From positions 186,001 to 250,000 of the forward strand of contig JAWKUK010000003.1 in NCBI GenBank assembly GCA_041398605.1: a stretch of 64,000 nt of DNA, read 5' to 3'. Both the position numbers and the translations under genes were made by a program. The notes under the pieces are model-generated. The model saw nothing but the letters and a program-made list of their open reading frames with translations, did no database searches and was not told the DNA's origin. The first letter of the stretch is position 1. The number at the start of each line of letters is the position of its first letter. The stretch comes from JAWKUK01 sp041398605 (GTDB lineage: Bacteria > Planctomycetota > UBA1135 > GCA-002686595). This document shows positions 14,775 through 23,224 of the stretch, in pieces.

Positions 14775-16052
14775 CTACAGCGGCTTGCCGAGGACCGTCC
14801 GGCCGCCAATGTAGGGCACGAGCGGGGCAGGGACGTTCACCGTCCCGTCGGCGTTCTGGTGGTTCTCGAGGATCGCGATCAGCATCCGCGTCGAAGCAGC
14901 CACCGTGTTGTTCAAGGTGTGGCAGTAGCGGACCTTGCCGTCCTCGCCGCGATAGCGGAGCGAGAGGCGGCGCGCCTGGAAGTCGTGGAAGCGTGACGCG
15001 CTGTGCGTCTCGCCGTAGCCCTCGCGGGAGGGCATCCACGTCTCGATGTCGTACTTCTGAACCTGACCTTGCCCCAGGTCACCGCCGCAGACGTTGACGA
15101 CCCGATAGGGCAAGTCCAGCGACTGCAAGAGCTCCTCGGCGTTCTTGAGGATCGCGAGGTGGTGCTCCTTGCTGCGCTCCTCGTCCGCGATGTCCAGGAT
15201 CACCTGCTCGACCTTCTGGAACTGGTGCACACGATAGAGGCCCTTCGTGTCCTTGCCGTAGGTGCCCGCCTCGCGGCGATAGCAGGTCGACAGCGCGACG
15301 AACTTGAGCGGCAACTCAGCGCCCTCGAGGATCTCGTCCTGGTGGAGCGCCGTCACCGGCACTTCGGCCGTCCCGACGAGGCACAGGTCGTCGCGGTCGT
15401 CGGTCTTGTAGGCCTGCTCTTCACCGCCGGGGAAGTAGCCCGTCCCCACCATCGTCTCGCGGCGCACGAGCGTCGGCACCGACAGGGGCACAAAACCCTT
15501 GGCGACCATCGAGTCGAACGCGTAGCGCATCACAGCGTGCTCGAGCAGCGAGAGGTCGCCGCGCAGCACGTAGTTGCGGCTGCCCGCGAGGCGCGCGCCG
15601 CGGAACACGTCGAGCCAGTTGTGGGCCTCGCCGAGCTCGATGTGCGAGCGGAACGGGAAGTCGAACGTCCGCGGCGTCCCGACCTTGCGCAGCTCCACGT
15701 TGTCCGCGTCGCTGAGGCCGTCAGGCACCTCGGCCGCGGGCGGCGTCGGCACGAGCAACATCAGCGCATCGAGCTCGGTCGTCACCCCCTTCTGCTCGGC
15801 CTCGAACCCTTCGAGGCGCTGCTTCAAGGCCGACTGGCCCGCCAGCAGCTTGACGCGCTCGTCGGGTGTGGCCTTGGGGATCAGCTTGCCGACCCCCTTC
15901 TGCTCGTTGCGGAGCGCGTCGATCTCGAGGATCAATGCACGCCGCCGCTCGTCGAGCGCGAGGATGCGATCGACGTCACAAGAGATGCGCTTCTTCACGG
16001 CCCCGGCTCGCACGAGCTCGGGGTTGTCACGGATGAACTTCAGGTCGAGCAC
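14775..16052 (-). CDS. serS: Seryl-tRNA synthetase
   Basis: The protein has 425 residues, the normal SerRS length. It starts at GTG 16052 with the classic VLDLKFIRDNPELVRAG; the frame is open further upstream but that part overlaps the next gene. An N-terminal coiled-coil arm that binds the tRNA (EIDALRNEQKGVGKLI) precedes the class II core: motif 2 LSTCYRREAGTYGKDTKGLY and motif 3 near CHTLNNTVAASTRMLIAILE. The usual EISSCSN segment reads ETHSASRFHDFQARR, a known variant. It charges tRNA-Ser with serine in the cytosol. It lies 14 bp downstream of a secreted-protein gene and converges on gspJ. Confidence 0.98.
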   Translation of the reverse strand: MLDLKFIRDNPELVRAGAVKKRISCDVDRILALDERRRALILEIDALRNEQKGVGKLIPKATPDERVKLLAGQSALKQRLEGFEAEQKGVTTELDALMLLVPTPPAAEVPDGLSDADNVELRKVGTPRTFDFPFRSHIELGEAHNWLDVFRGARLAGSRNYVLRGDLSLLEHAVMRYAFDSMVAKGFVPLSVPTLVRRETMVGTGYFPGGEEQAYKTDDRDDLCLVGTAEVPVTALHQDEILEGAELPLKFVALSTCYRREAGTYGKDTKGLYRVHQFQKVEQVILDIADEERSKEHHLAILKNAEELLQSLDLPYRVVNVCGGDLGQGQVQKYDIETWMPSREGYGETHSASRFHDFQARRLSLRYRGEDGKVRYCHTLNNTVAASTRMLIAILENHQNADGTVNVPAPLVPYIGGRTVLGKPL

Positions 16053-16066
16053 GGATAGGTTCCGGT

Positions 16067-18061
16067 TTACTGCCAGGTGCCGTCGATCTTGCCGAACAGC
16101 TTGTTCTTCTTCTCGGTGAGCTGCACTTCGACGTCGGCCTCGTTCGCCTTCTTCGGCAGCACGAGGTCGAGCGGCTTCCACATGGCCTCGTAACCGCCCT
16201 TGCGGTCGAAGCCGTCGCGGTCTTGGATGATGTCGAACGAGGCGGGCTTGCTGCCACGCTTCGTGCCCGCCTTGCGGTACGAGGCCTCGGGCCTCAGGAC
16301 CGCGCCGTAGATGCGCTCGTAGCGCTCGCCGCCCGCCCCGACGAGCGCGATCGACTTGCCGGAGATCGTGATCGTCTCGTCCGCGACGTCGGACTGGAAG
16401 ACGAAGTCGTAGGGCGCGCCGAACTTCACGGAGACGGTCTGCCCTTCCATGACCTCATAGGTCGGCGCGTTGTCGCCCGGGAGCACGAGCGCCTTCACGA
16501 GCTGCTTCTTCGAGCCCTTCGCGACGAGGCCCCAATAGACGCGGTAGCGCCCCACAGGCACCTCGACCTCCTTGGCGCCCGCGATGTCGATGTAGAGCTG
16601 CTCGAAGTCGTTCGCGCCCTGCATGATCAGATACTCCGGAGCGACGCCCTTGGACTCGAGCTTCAGCTTGCCGGTCCGCATCTCCGTCGGTGTCGCGAGG
16701 AAGCGCGCGCCGCCGTCCTGGCTCTCGAGCTTCATCCAGCCGGACGGGAACTTTGCGAACTGGCTCCACGGCATCGCGCGCTTGGCCTCGCCGATGAGCA
16801 TCGTGTCGAACTCGGGCTGGAACAGGCCTGGCGTGATGCCTAGGTGTCCGTAGCCGGTCGGCGCGGAGCCAAAGGCGCCGTCCATGTTGTCGTCGAACAC
16901 CTGCAGTCGCACGCCCTCTATGTCGGCGACGACGCTCGCGCCCGGCGAGAGGAAGAGGCTCCAGTTCTCGTCACTGGCAGCGTTCGAGAGCTCGATGCCT
17001 TGATACTGGTCGGACTGGTTCCCGGCTTGAAAGAGGAGCGCCCACTTGCGCTTGGAGCTGCCCTTGCCGATCTCGAACTCGAACGGCTCGAGCTTGCCTC
17101 GCGCCGGGACTTCGAGGTCCCCGACGCCATCCCCGTCCGTGTCGATCTCGACCTTCGTCGAGCCCGTGCGAATGAACTTGGGGGAGTCCGGCACGCGCGG
17201 CAAGGACGCCACGGAGCCCACCTTTCCGAACCGGATCGAATCCCAGATCGGATAGTGATCATCGAGGAAGTAGTTCGGCCGCGAGAATGTATCGAGGGTC
17301 GACACGACCTCGAACGCAGGGACCGCAGAGATGCTCTTGCCAGCGGTCGCCGCCACCGGCCCGGCGCCGCCCTCCTCACCACCGCCCTTGCTGCCCCCGC
17401 CGAAGCCGAGCCCCTCAAGGCGCTTCAGCGCAGGCTCCGTCTCGCGGTAGAAGCGATCTTTCAGGTCGATCTCGATGCGCAGGTCGACGAGCTTCCGATA
17501 CGCCGCCGCGACCTCGCGCAGGTCTGCGCTCGGCCCTTGGTGCGCCTCGTCGAGGCAGAGCGCGCGGAAGAGCCACGCGTTGCCGGCCAGGTACTTGTCG
17601 CCGAGCGCCTCGAGCCCCTCCGCGTAGCCCTTGAACTGCTCTGCGAGCGCGTTGAGCTTGCCCCGCTCCTTCGCGGCCTCGGCCTCGACGAAGTAATTCG
17701 TGGCCTTGTCGTACTGGCTCTTGATCCTGAAGCGCTCGCGCACAGACGGCGGGTCGAGGTACGAGAAGTACCGCTCCATGTTCTTGACGAAGTCGCCCGA
17801 CTTCGTGGCCGCCCACGTCTCGGCGATCGTCGCAAAGCGCGTCTGAATCCGCTCGTTCGGGCTGTTCGCGATCGCCTCCGCGGTCTCCGCCACGAACTGG
17901 ATCGCCCAGGGCTCATGGCTCTGGAACAGCCGCTTCAGCTCGTCCTTGGCGCCGATCACCTGCGCCTTCTCGAAGCGGTCCTTGAACTCGACGTACGTCG
18001 CCTGGGCGCGCGCGACGCCAGCGAAGACGACAAGGGCAATAAGGGTAATGAGGCGTGCCAT
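16067..18061 (-). CDS. Exported protein of unknown function (664 aa)
   Basis: A clear signal peptide (MARLITLIALVVFAGVARAQ) starts at ATG 18061. The N-terminal ~170 residues are helical and resemble TPR-like repeats (YFVEAEAAKERGKLNALAEQ; GNAWLFRALCLDEA). A Gly/Glu-rich linker (about 205-225) leads to a beta-rich body with two Asp-rich loops (DTDGDGVGDLEV and DDNMDGAFGS) that look like calcium-binding loops. The C-terminus repeats beta-sandwich-like segments (VEVPVGRYRVYWGLVAKG; ADVEVQLTEKKNKLFGKIDG). I do not recognise the family. It may form an operon with serS, 14 bp downstream. A possible -10 (TATAGA, complement of 18115-18120) lies about 55 bp upstream of the start. Confidence 0.85.
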   Translation of the reverse strand: MARLITLIALVVFAGVARAQATYVEFKDRFEKAQVIGAKDELKRLFQSHEPWAIQFVAETAEAIANSPNERIQTRFATIAETWAATKSGDFVKNMERYFSYLDPPSVRERFRIKSQYDKATNYFVEAEAAKERGKLNALAEQFKGYAEGLEALGDKYLAGNAWLFRALCLDEAHQGPSADLREVAAAYRKLVDLRIEIDLKDRFYRETEPALKRLEGLGFGGGSKGGGEEGGAGPVAATAGKSISAVPAFEVVSTLDTFSRPNYFLDDHYPIWDSIRFGKVGSVASLPRVPDSPKFIRTGSTKVEIDTDGDGVGDLEVPARGKLEPFEFEIGKGSSKRKWALLFQAGNQSDQYQGIELSNAASDENWSLFLSPGASVVADIEGVRLQVFDDNMDGAFGSAPTGYGHLGITPGLFQPEFDTMLIGEAKRAMPWSQFAKFPSGWMKLESQDGGARFLATPTEMRTGKLKLESKGVAPEYLIMQGANDFEQLYIDIAGAKEVEVPVGRYRVYWGLVAKGSKKQLVKALVLPGDNAPTYEVMEGQTVSVKFGAPYDFVFQSDVADETITISGKSIALVGAGGERYERIYGAVLRPEASYRKAGTKRGSKPASFDIIQDRDGFDRKGGYEAMWKPLDLVLPKKANEADVEVQLTEKKNKLFGKIDGTWQ

Positions 18062-18192
18062 GGCGATTCCCTGAGAGGCGGGACGGCGCCGACCGGGCGC
18101 CGCGGGACGCACAGTCTATAGCCCCGGGCCTTGGAGTTCCCGAGTTCGGCCCCATGGGCCGCCCAGGCAGGGCGAGGCGCGCCCCGCCGCGC

Positions 18193-19035
18193 TCAGCGGC
18201 CGCGCTCGGACTGACGCTTCAGGAACTCGCGCTCGGCGCTGGAGAGGGCGCCGAGGCCGTCCCGCTTGATGCGCGCCAGGAGTTGGTCCATGCGCGCCTC
18301 GTCGGAGACCAGTCGCTCGGCGCTAGCGACGGCGCGTTTGCGCTCGAACGTCGCCACCGGATCGCTGTAGATCCAGCGCAAGCGGACCGCGAGGAACCCG
18401 TAGAGCGCGCCACCGAGGTGGACGTAGATCGCGGTCCCATCGGATGGCCCCCCCTGGAGCTGGACCAAAACCTGAAAGACATCCACGACCACGAGGGCGC
18501 CCGCCACGTACTTCAGCTTGACGGGAAAGACGAGCAGGTACACGACGGCGTTCGGCCGCATCGCGGCGCTGGCGATCAGCACTGCCAGGCAGGCACCCGA
18601 CGCGCCGATCGCAGGCAGGCCCCAGCCGAGCAGCGGGGTCACCATGACGTGTGTGAGCGCCGCGACCGCGAGCGCGGAGAAATAGAAGAGCCCGAACCGT
18701 CGCCCGCCCAAGGAGGACTCCAACATGCCGCCGAAGAAATACAGCGTCAGCATGTTGAAGAAGAGGTGCCCGAGCCCCGACATGTCATGCACAAAACCGT
18801 ACGTGACGAGCTGCCAGACGGGGACCAGCGGGAACCACGACCTCCAGACCTTTGGGTCGACGGCGAGCCAGTCGACCACGTGCTCGCGGATGACCCCCCC
18901 GCCGAACCCCATCAGGAACAGTCCAAAGAAGGCGACGACGGTCGCGACGATGATCCGCTTCACCACCGGGGTGAGCGGCGGGTAGGCGAACTGGACCTGG
19001 GGGCGGCCCTCGGGTTCCTCGTTCCAGGGATTCAT
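18193..19035 (-). CDS. Rhomboid-family intramembrane serine protease
   Basis: The protein has 280 residues and six predicted membrane helices. The catalytic Ser146 is in GASGA and the catalytic His206 in HLGGALYGF; the L1-loop/TM2 motif HLFFNMLTLYFFGGMLE is also present. After the membrane domain comes a soluble C-terminal tail, RMDQLLARIKRDGLGALSSA, a short helical module often attached to rhomboids of this type. It cleaves membrane-anchored substrates within the inner membrane; its target is unknown. It is followed by nothing closely coupled and preceded by folD, 15 bp upstream on the same strand. Confidence 0.95.
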   Translation of the reverse strand: MNPWNEEPEGRPQVQFAYPPLTPVVKRIIVATVVAFFGLFLMGFGGGVIREHVVDWLAVDPKVWRSWFPLVPVWQLVTYGFVHDMSGLGHLFFNMLTLYFFGGMLESSLGGRRFGLFYFSALAVAALTHVMVTPLLGWGLPAIGASGACLAVLIASAAMRPNAVVYLLVFPVKLKYVAGALVVVDVFQVLVQLQGGPSDGTAIYVHLGGALYGFLAVRLRWIYSDPVATFERKRAVASAERLVSDEARMDQLLARIKRDGLGALSSAEREFLKRQSERGR

Positions 19036-19050
19036 GCCGGTTGCCTCAGC

Positions 19051-19929
19051 TCAGCCGAAGAGGCCGCGCTCGTCCACACCCGCGGCCCGGGCCGCAGCGA
19101 TGAGCGTGTTCTTCATCAGCAGCGCAATGGTCATCGGCCCAACTCCACCAGGAACCGGAGTGATCGCGCCGGCGCGGGCGCTCGCGGACGCAAAATCCAC
19201 GTCACCGACGAGCTTGCCGTCGGCTTGGCGGTTGATGCCGACGTCGAGGACCGTGGCCCCCGGCTTGATCCAGGCCCCCTGCACGAGGTTCGGCACCCCC
19301 ACCGCGGCGACGACCACGTCCGCGCGGAGGCAGTGACCCGCGAGGTCGACGGTGCGACTGTGGCACAGCGTGACAGTCGCGTTGCGCGCGAGGGCCAGGA
19401 GCCCGACCGGCTTCCCGACGAGCTGAGAGCGCCCGATGACGACCACCTCCTTGCCCGCGAGCGGCAAGCCGTAGCGGTCCATGAGCTCGATGCACCCAGC
19501 GGGCGTGCAGGGAACGAGGCCGACTCCGCCCGTCAGCAAGGCGCCGGCGCTCGCGTCCGTCAGCCCATCGACGTCCTTCGCAGGATCGAGCAGCGCGAGC
19601 ACGCGCCCGGCATCCAGCCCCTTCGGCAGCGGCAGTTGCACCAGGATCCCGTGCACGTCGGGGGCGCGGTTCAGGCGCTCGACGAGCGCCTCGAGGTCCG
19701 CCTGCGCCGTGTCCGCCGGCAATCGCTCCGTCCGCACCGTGAACCCCGCCTCGTGCGCCGCTTTGTCCTTGTTGCGCACATAGACATGGCTCGCGGGGTC
19801 ATCCCCGACGAGCACCACCGCGAGGCCGGGGCGGCTCCCGGCGCTCGCCAGCCGCGCGGACGCAGCGGCCACTTCGTCGCGCACGGCCTTCGCCGTCGCC
19901 TTGCCGTCGAGGATGAGGGGCTCGGTCAT
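19051..19929 (-). CDS. folD: Bifunctional methylene-THF dehydrogenase/cyclohydrolase FolD
   Basis: The protein has 292 residues, close to E. coli FolD. Visible motifs are the catalytic Tyr50/Lys54 pair in YVRNKDKAAHEAG, VQLPLPKGLD, KDVDGLT, PCTPAGCIELM, the NADP site GRSQLVGKPV, DVGINRQADGKLVGDVDF and TPVPGGVGPMTIALLMKNT. It interconverts methylene-, methenyl- and formyl-tetrahydrofolate in the cytosol. ATG 19929 was chosen because it gives the usual N-terminus (MTEPLILDGKATAKAV). It sits 16 bp after the ccsA gene's stop and 15 bp before the rhomboid gene, so the three are probably cotranscribed. Confidence 0.97.
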   Translation of the reverse strand: MTEPLILDGKATAKAVRDEVAAASARLASAGSRPGLAVVLVGDDPASHVYVRNKDKAAHEAGFTVRTERLPADTAQADLEALVERLNRAPDVHGILVQLPLPKGLDAGRVLALLDPAKDVDGLTDASAGALLTGGVGLVPCTPAGCIELMDRYGLPLAGKEVVVIGRSQLVGKPVGLLALARNATVTLCHSRTVDLAGHCLRADVVVAAVGVPNLVQGAWIKPGATVLDVGINRQADGKLVGDVDFASASARAGAITPVPGGVGPMTIALLMKNTLIAAARAAGVDERGLFG

Positions 19930-19945
19930 CCCGGTATGGTAGCGC

Positions 19946-22024
19946 TCACGCGCCCCCGGACTGAGCACTTGCCGGCGGACCGGCGATCGATCCCCGCCCG
20001 CCGCTGTCCGTGCGCCCGCGCACGAGCCACCACACGAAGGCCAGCGTCGCGACCGCGAGCTCGGTCTTGTAGTACAGGAAGAGCCACTCCTTGATGCCCG
20101 CCGTGAAGCCGTAGCTGTGGAGCCCGACACCGAGCAGGTTCACGTGCCACCACGAGAACGCAACGACCGGCCCCAGCAACACGGCTCCCACCGCGACGCC
20201 GAAGTCCTTGACATAGCCGCCGAGCCGCGCGTGCACGAGCGCGAGCTCGAACAGGCAGATCATCAGCGCGCCGTTCTCCTTGGGGTCCCAGCCCCAGAAG
20301 CGGCCCCACGAGTCATTGGCCCAGATGCCCCCGAGGATCGTCCCGACGACCGAGAACAGGAGGCCAAACGCGACGATGCCGTACACCGCGCGCCCGAGCT
20401 GGCGGAACCAGCGCGTGTCGCCTTTGCGGAAGCCGAAGATCCGGGCGCCCAACCAGACGTGGGCCAGGAGGCACGCGAAGAGCCCCGCTGAATAGCCGAG
20501 CGTCACCGAGGTCACGTGGGTCGCGAGCCAGAAGTTCGTATCGAGCACCGCTTGGACGGTGGCCATCGTGTCGCCGCTCGTCGCCGCTTCGCGCAGCTCG
20601 TAGCGGTTGGCCATGAACATCCCGATCGCCCCGAGGAACGCGCCCATCGTCGCGGCGAGGGGCAAGCGCATGAGCCGCCCCATGACGAGCGAGAGGACGA
20701 CCCCAGTGCCCGTGATGAACAAGATCGTGTCGTACAGCGACACGACGGGCGGTCGCCCGCGCAGGATGCAGCGCACCGTCACGCCAGCGATCACGAGCGC
20801 GGCCCCCGCGGCGGTGGTCCACGTCACCGCGTGGCGCAGACCACGCACCCCTGGGGCCGCCCAAGACGCCGCCGCCAGCAAGAACGCCAGCAGGAAGATC
20901 GCGAGAGCGTTGTAGAAGAAGTCGATCCGGTAATAGGTCCGCTCGAGCGCGATCATCTTGTAATCGCCGCGCGCTTCCGCGAGCGCCACGGACCCGTCGC
21001 GCACCTGAGCCAGGCTGCCTGCGACGGCAGCGACGTCCAGGCGCTGTCGCAGCCCGTCCGCGAGCGCGGTGAGCGCCGCGATCTGCTTGTCGCGCGGCTC
21101 CGTGCCTGCTGCGATCCCCGCGAAGACGTCACCAGGAGCGTCCCACTCCTCGCGCTTGTCGTGCCCCACTTCCGGCGCGAGGAAGTGCAGCGTGCCTTCG
21201 GTCGTGCGCGTCAACGTGTCGAGCCCGCGCGTGAGCGCGGTCTGGAACTGCTGCAGACCCTCGGCGTCGGCTTGGGTGCCTTGGCGCAGCGCTTCGAAGA
21301 CGGGCAAGAGCTCCTCTTGATGCGTCAGGAACGCCGTCGCGGACATCCGCGCGCCCCCCGATTCCGTCGTGAACAGCCCCTCGCCCAGCGCCGCGCGTAG
21401 CGCAGCGGGGACCTCGTCCGGGACGGGCAAGCGCGCGAAGTCCATCGTCCCCGCCAGCGCCTCGAACTCCGTCAGGCGCATGTGCAGATCGATGCTCTGC
21501 CGGTCGACCGGCGAGCGCTGCCGCTCGTCCTTCGCGATCGCCGCGCGGTACGCGGCCAGGATCTTCTGGCGCGCGGGCATGAGCTGGTCGTAGCTGTAAC
21601 GGTCGCGCCGCTTGCGGTCATCGAAGCGCAGGCCGACGCCTTCGAGCACCGCCGACTCTTCGACGAGGAAGACGTCGTACTGCGCGGCCTGCTCTGGGAA
21701 AAACAGAACGTCCAACATCCATGCCGTCGGATCGAGCGTCTCCCCAGCGGTCGGCACCCCGGCTTCGACGGGCAGCTCGTACTTGCGCTTCCCGTTGATC
21801 TTCAAGAGGGAGAACGCAGCCACAGTCGAGAGCGGCTTGACCCGCCCGAGGTGCTGCACCGGGATCTCTCCAGCCGTCGCGAGCACTTCCTTCGACCAGG
21901 TGAACGGCCGCGGCTCAGCGACATCGATCTTGTGCTCTGGACGCTTGGCGCAAGCGCTCGCGAGCGTAAGCGCGACCAGGGCGAGCACGGTGCGCAGCGG
22001 TCGTTGGTTGAAGTGGTGTCTCAT
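19946..22024 (-). CDS. ccsA: Cytochrome c biogenesis protein CcsA/CcmC-like with large N-terminal periplasmic domain
   Basis: The protein has 692 residues. The N-terminus has a lipobox-like signal (LALVALTLASAC at about 25) and then about 330 residues of soluble, helical sequence of unknown fold. A membrane segment at about 345-370 opens a CcsA-type domain with the haem-handling Trp-rich motif NDSWGRFWGWDPKENGAL and conserved histidines in THVTSVTLGYSAG, VHARLGGY and HVNLLGVGLHSYGF. CcsA with ResB (Ccs1) forms the system II haem lyase that attaches haem to apocytochromes c outside the inner membrane. Its start overlaps the resB stop by 4 bp. A large N-terminal extension fits PVC-group homologues. 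Confidence 0.93.
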   Translation of the reverse strand: MRHHFNQRPLRTVLALVALTLASACAKRPEHKIDVAEPRPFTWSKEVLATAGEIPVQHLGRVKPLSTVAAFSLLKINGKRKYELPVEAGVPTAGETLDPTAWMLDVLFFPEQAAQYDVFLVEESAVLEGVGLRFDDRKRRDRYSYDQLMPARQKILAAYRAAIAKDERQRSPVDRQSIDLHMRLTEFEALAGTMDFARLPVPDEVPAALRAALGEGLFTTESGGARMSATAFLTHQEELLPVFEALRQGTQADAEGLQQFQTALTRGLDTLTRTTEGTLHFLAPEVGHDKREEWDAPGDVFAGIAAGTEPRDKQIAALTALADGLRQRLDVAAVAGSLAQVRDGSVALAEARGDYKMIALERTYYRIDFFYNALAIFLLAFLLAAASWAAPGVRGLRHAVTWTTAAGAALVIAGVTVRCILRGRPPVVSLYDTILFITGTGVVLSLVMGRLMRLPLAATMGAFLGAIGMFMANRYELREAATSGDTMATVQAVLDTNFWLATHVTSVTLGYSAGLFACLLAHVWLGARIFGFRKGDTRWFRQLGRAVYGIVAFGLLFSVVGTILGGIWANDSWGRFWGWDPKENGALMICLFELALVHARLGGYVKDFGVAVGAVLLGPVVAFSWWHVNLLGVGLHSYGFTAGIKEWLFLYYKTELAVATLAFVWWLVRGRTDSGGRGSIAGPPASAQSGGA

Positions 22025-23217
22025 GCGGTTGCCTCACGTTCGCGGCGGCGCCGCTCCTGTCCAAGGTAGTTCAAGAGGCGCTGGCCGAAGGCGAGCAGCA
22101 GCCCTACACCGATGACATAACAGGCGTACTTGGGCCATTGGTCGGACGGGTTGCGCACGATCTGAAGCACCGTGTAGTCCACGCCATCCGGGTCCGTGCC
22201 GTACTGGGCCTGGTACACCACGTAGCCGTCCTCCCGCAGCGGACGGTTCATTTCGACGAGGACCTGGCGGTCGGGCTCCTCGCGTTTGAGCCGCGTGATG
22301 TCGCTCTCGAAGGCGCGCGCCATCCCGACACCGGGGTGGAACTCCTTGCGGAACTCGTCGAGGCGCAGCGCAAAGGGCAGGTCGTAGAGCTCTCGACGGA
22401 GCGTCACGGCCCACGTACGGTCACCGAGCTCGAACGTCCACGGGACGCGCTCCATGCCCCACAGGATGCCTTGCTTGCGCCCCCCGTCCGGGGTCAGCAC
22501 CGTGGCATAGACCGCGGGGATCGAGACCGAGTCGACCTTGGGCGGCTTCACGTACTGCGCCGTCCAGCCGTCGATGACCGGGTTCTGCGGCACGCCGATG
22601 CCCGCGGCGGGCACGACCCGCGAGTTCGCGAGGTAGCGCTCGAGGACGAGCTCGAACGGCAACACCTGGCTCGTGAACTTGCGCTGGTGACTGCCAGACG
22701 CAGCCCGGACATCGTCCGGATCGATCCGGTACTCGGTGACGGGGGAGCGCACGCTGCCGCCCATCCGCACGTCGTCCGTCGCGTCCCAGATGACGACTTC
22801 ATAGCGCACCGAGCTCTCGAAGACGCCGTTCACTTGCTTCGGGCGGAGCTTCATGAGGCCGTCCTCCGAGCTGAGCTGCTTCACCGCGCCGGCGATCATC
22901 AAGAACGCCATCCCGAAGTGCGCGATCAGGACGCCCGCGTTGCGCTTGTTCCAGCGGATGCGGATCATCCCGCCGAACAAGAGGTTCAGCGCAAAGAGCC
23001 CCATCACGACCATGCCGCCGGGCAGAACGATCGGCACGGGGCCGATGTGCTGCTTGACGTAGAGCGACTCGAAGTAGCGCTTCTGGACGTCGTACAAGCC
23101 GTTGTGGACTTGATCCAACGTGCCGAACCAGGTGAGCAGCAAGAGGATGAGGAGCAGCGCGACGGCGAGCCCAAAGGACCCTAGGAAGCGCGGCACCGCG
23201 GAGAGGAGGGTCTTCAT
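22021..23217 (-). CDS. resB: Cytochrome c biogenesis protein ResB/Ccs1
   Basis: The protein has 398 residues. It starts MKTLLSAVPRFLGSFGLAVALL, with ResB-type membrane helices in the first ~120 residues (FLGSFGLAVALLLILLLLTW; VVMGLFALNLLFGG; GVLIAHFGMAFLMIAGAV), a long periplasmic part (KPPKVDSVSIPAVYA; MNRPLREDGYVVYQAQYGTD) and a last helix near the C-terminus (YACYVIGVGLLLAFGQRLLN). The RPLREDGYVVYQA segment is a hallmark of ResB. It works with CcsA in system II cytochrome c maturation. It starts 7 bp after the stop of the upstream lipoprotein gene and overlaps ccsA, so the three form one operon. Confidence 0.95.
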   Translation of the reverse strand: MKTLLSAVPRFLGSFGLAVALLLILLLLTWFGTLDQVHNGLYDVQKRYFESLYVKQHIGPVPIVLPGGMVVMGLFALNLLFGGMIRIRWNKRNAGVLIAHFGMAFLMIAGAVKQLSSEDGLMKLRPKQVNGVFESSVRYEVVIWDATDDVRMGGSVRSPVTEYRIDPDDVRAASGSHQRKFTSQVLPFELVLERYLANSRVVPAAGIGVPQNPVIDGWTAQYVKPPKVDSVSIPAVYATVLTPDGGRKQGILWGMERVPWTFELGDRTWAVTLRRELYDLPFALRLDEFRKEFHPGVGMARAFESDITRLKREEPDRQVLVEMNRPLREDGYVVYQAQYGTDPDGVDYTVLQIVRNPSDQWPKYACYVIGVGLLLAFGQRLLNYLGQERRRREREATA

Positions 23218-23224
23218 CGTAGGG

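Noticed and set aside
18062..18192. Strong promoter before the 664-residue exported protein
   Set aside because: A TATAGA-like -10 exists on the minus strand, but no acceptable -35 lies at 16-18 bp, so it is mentioned only within the gene entry.
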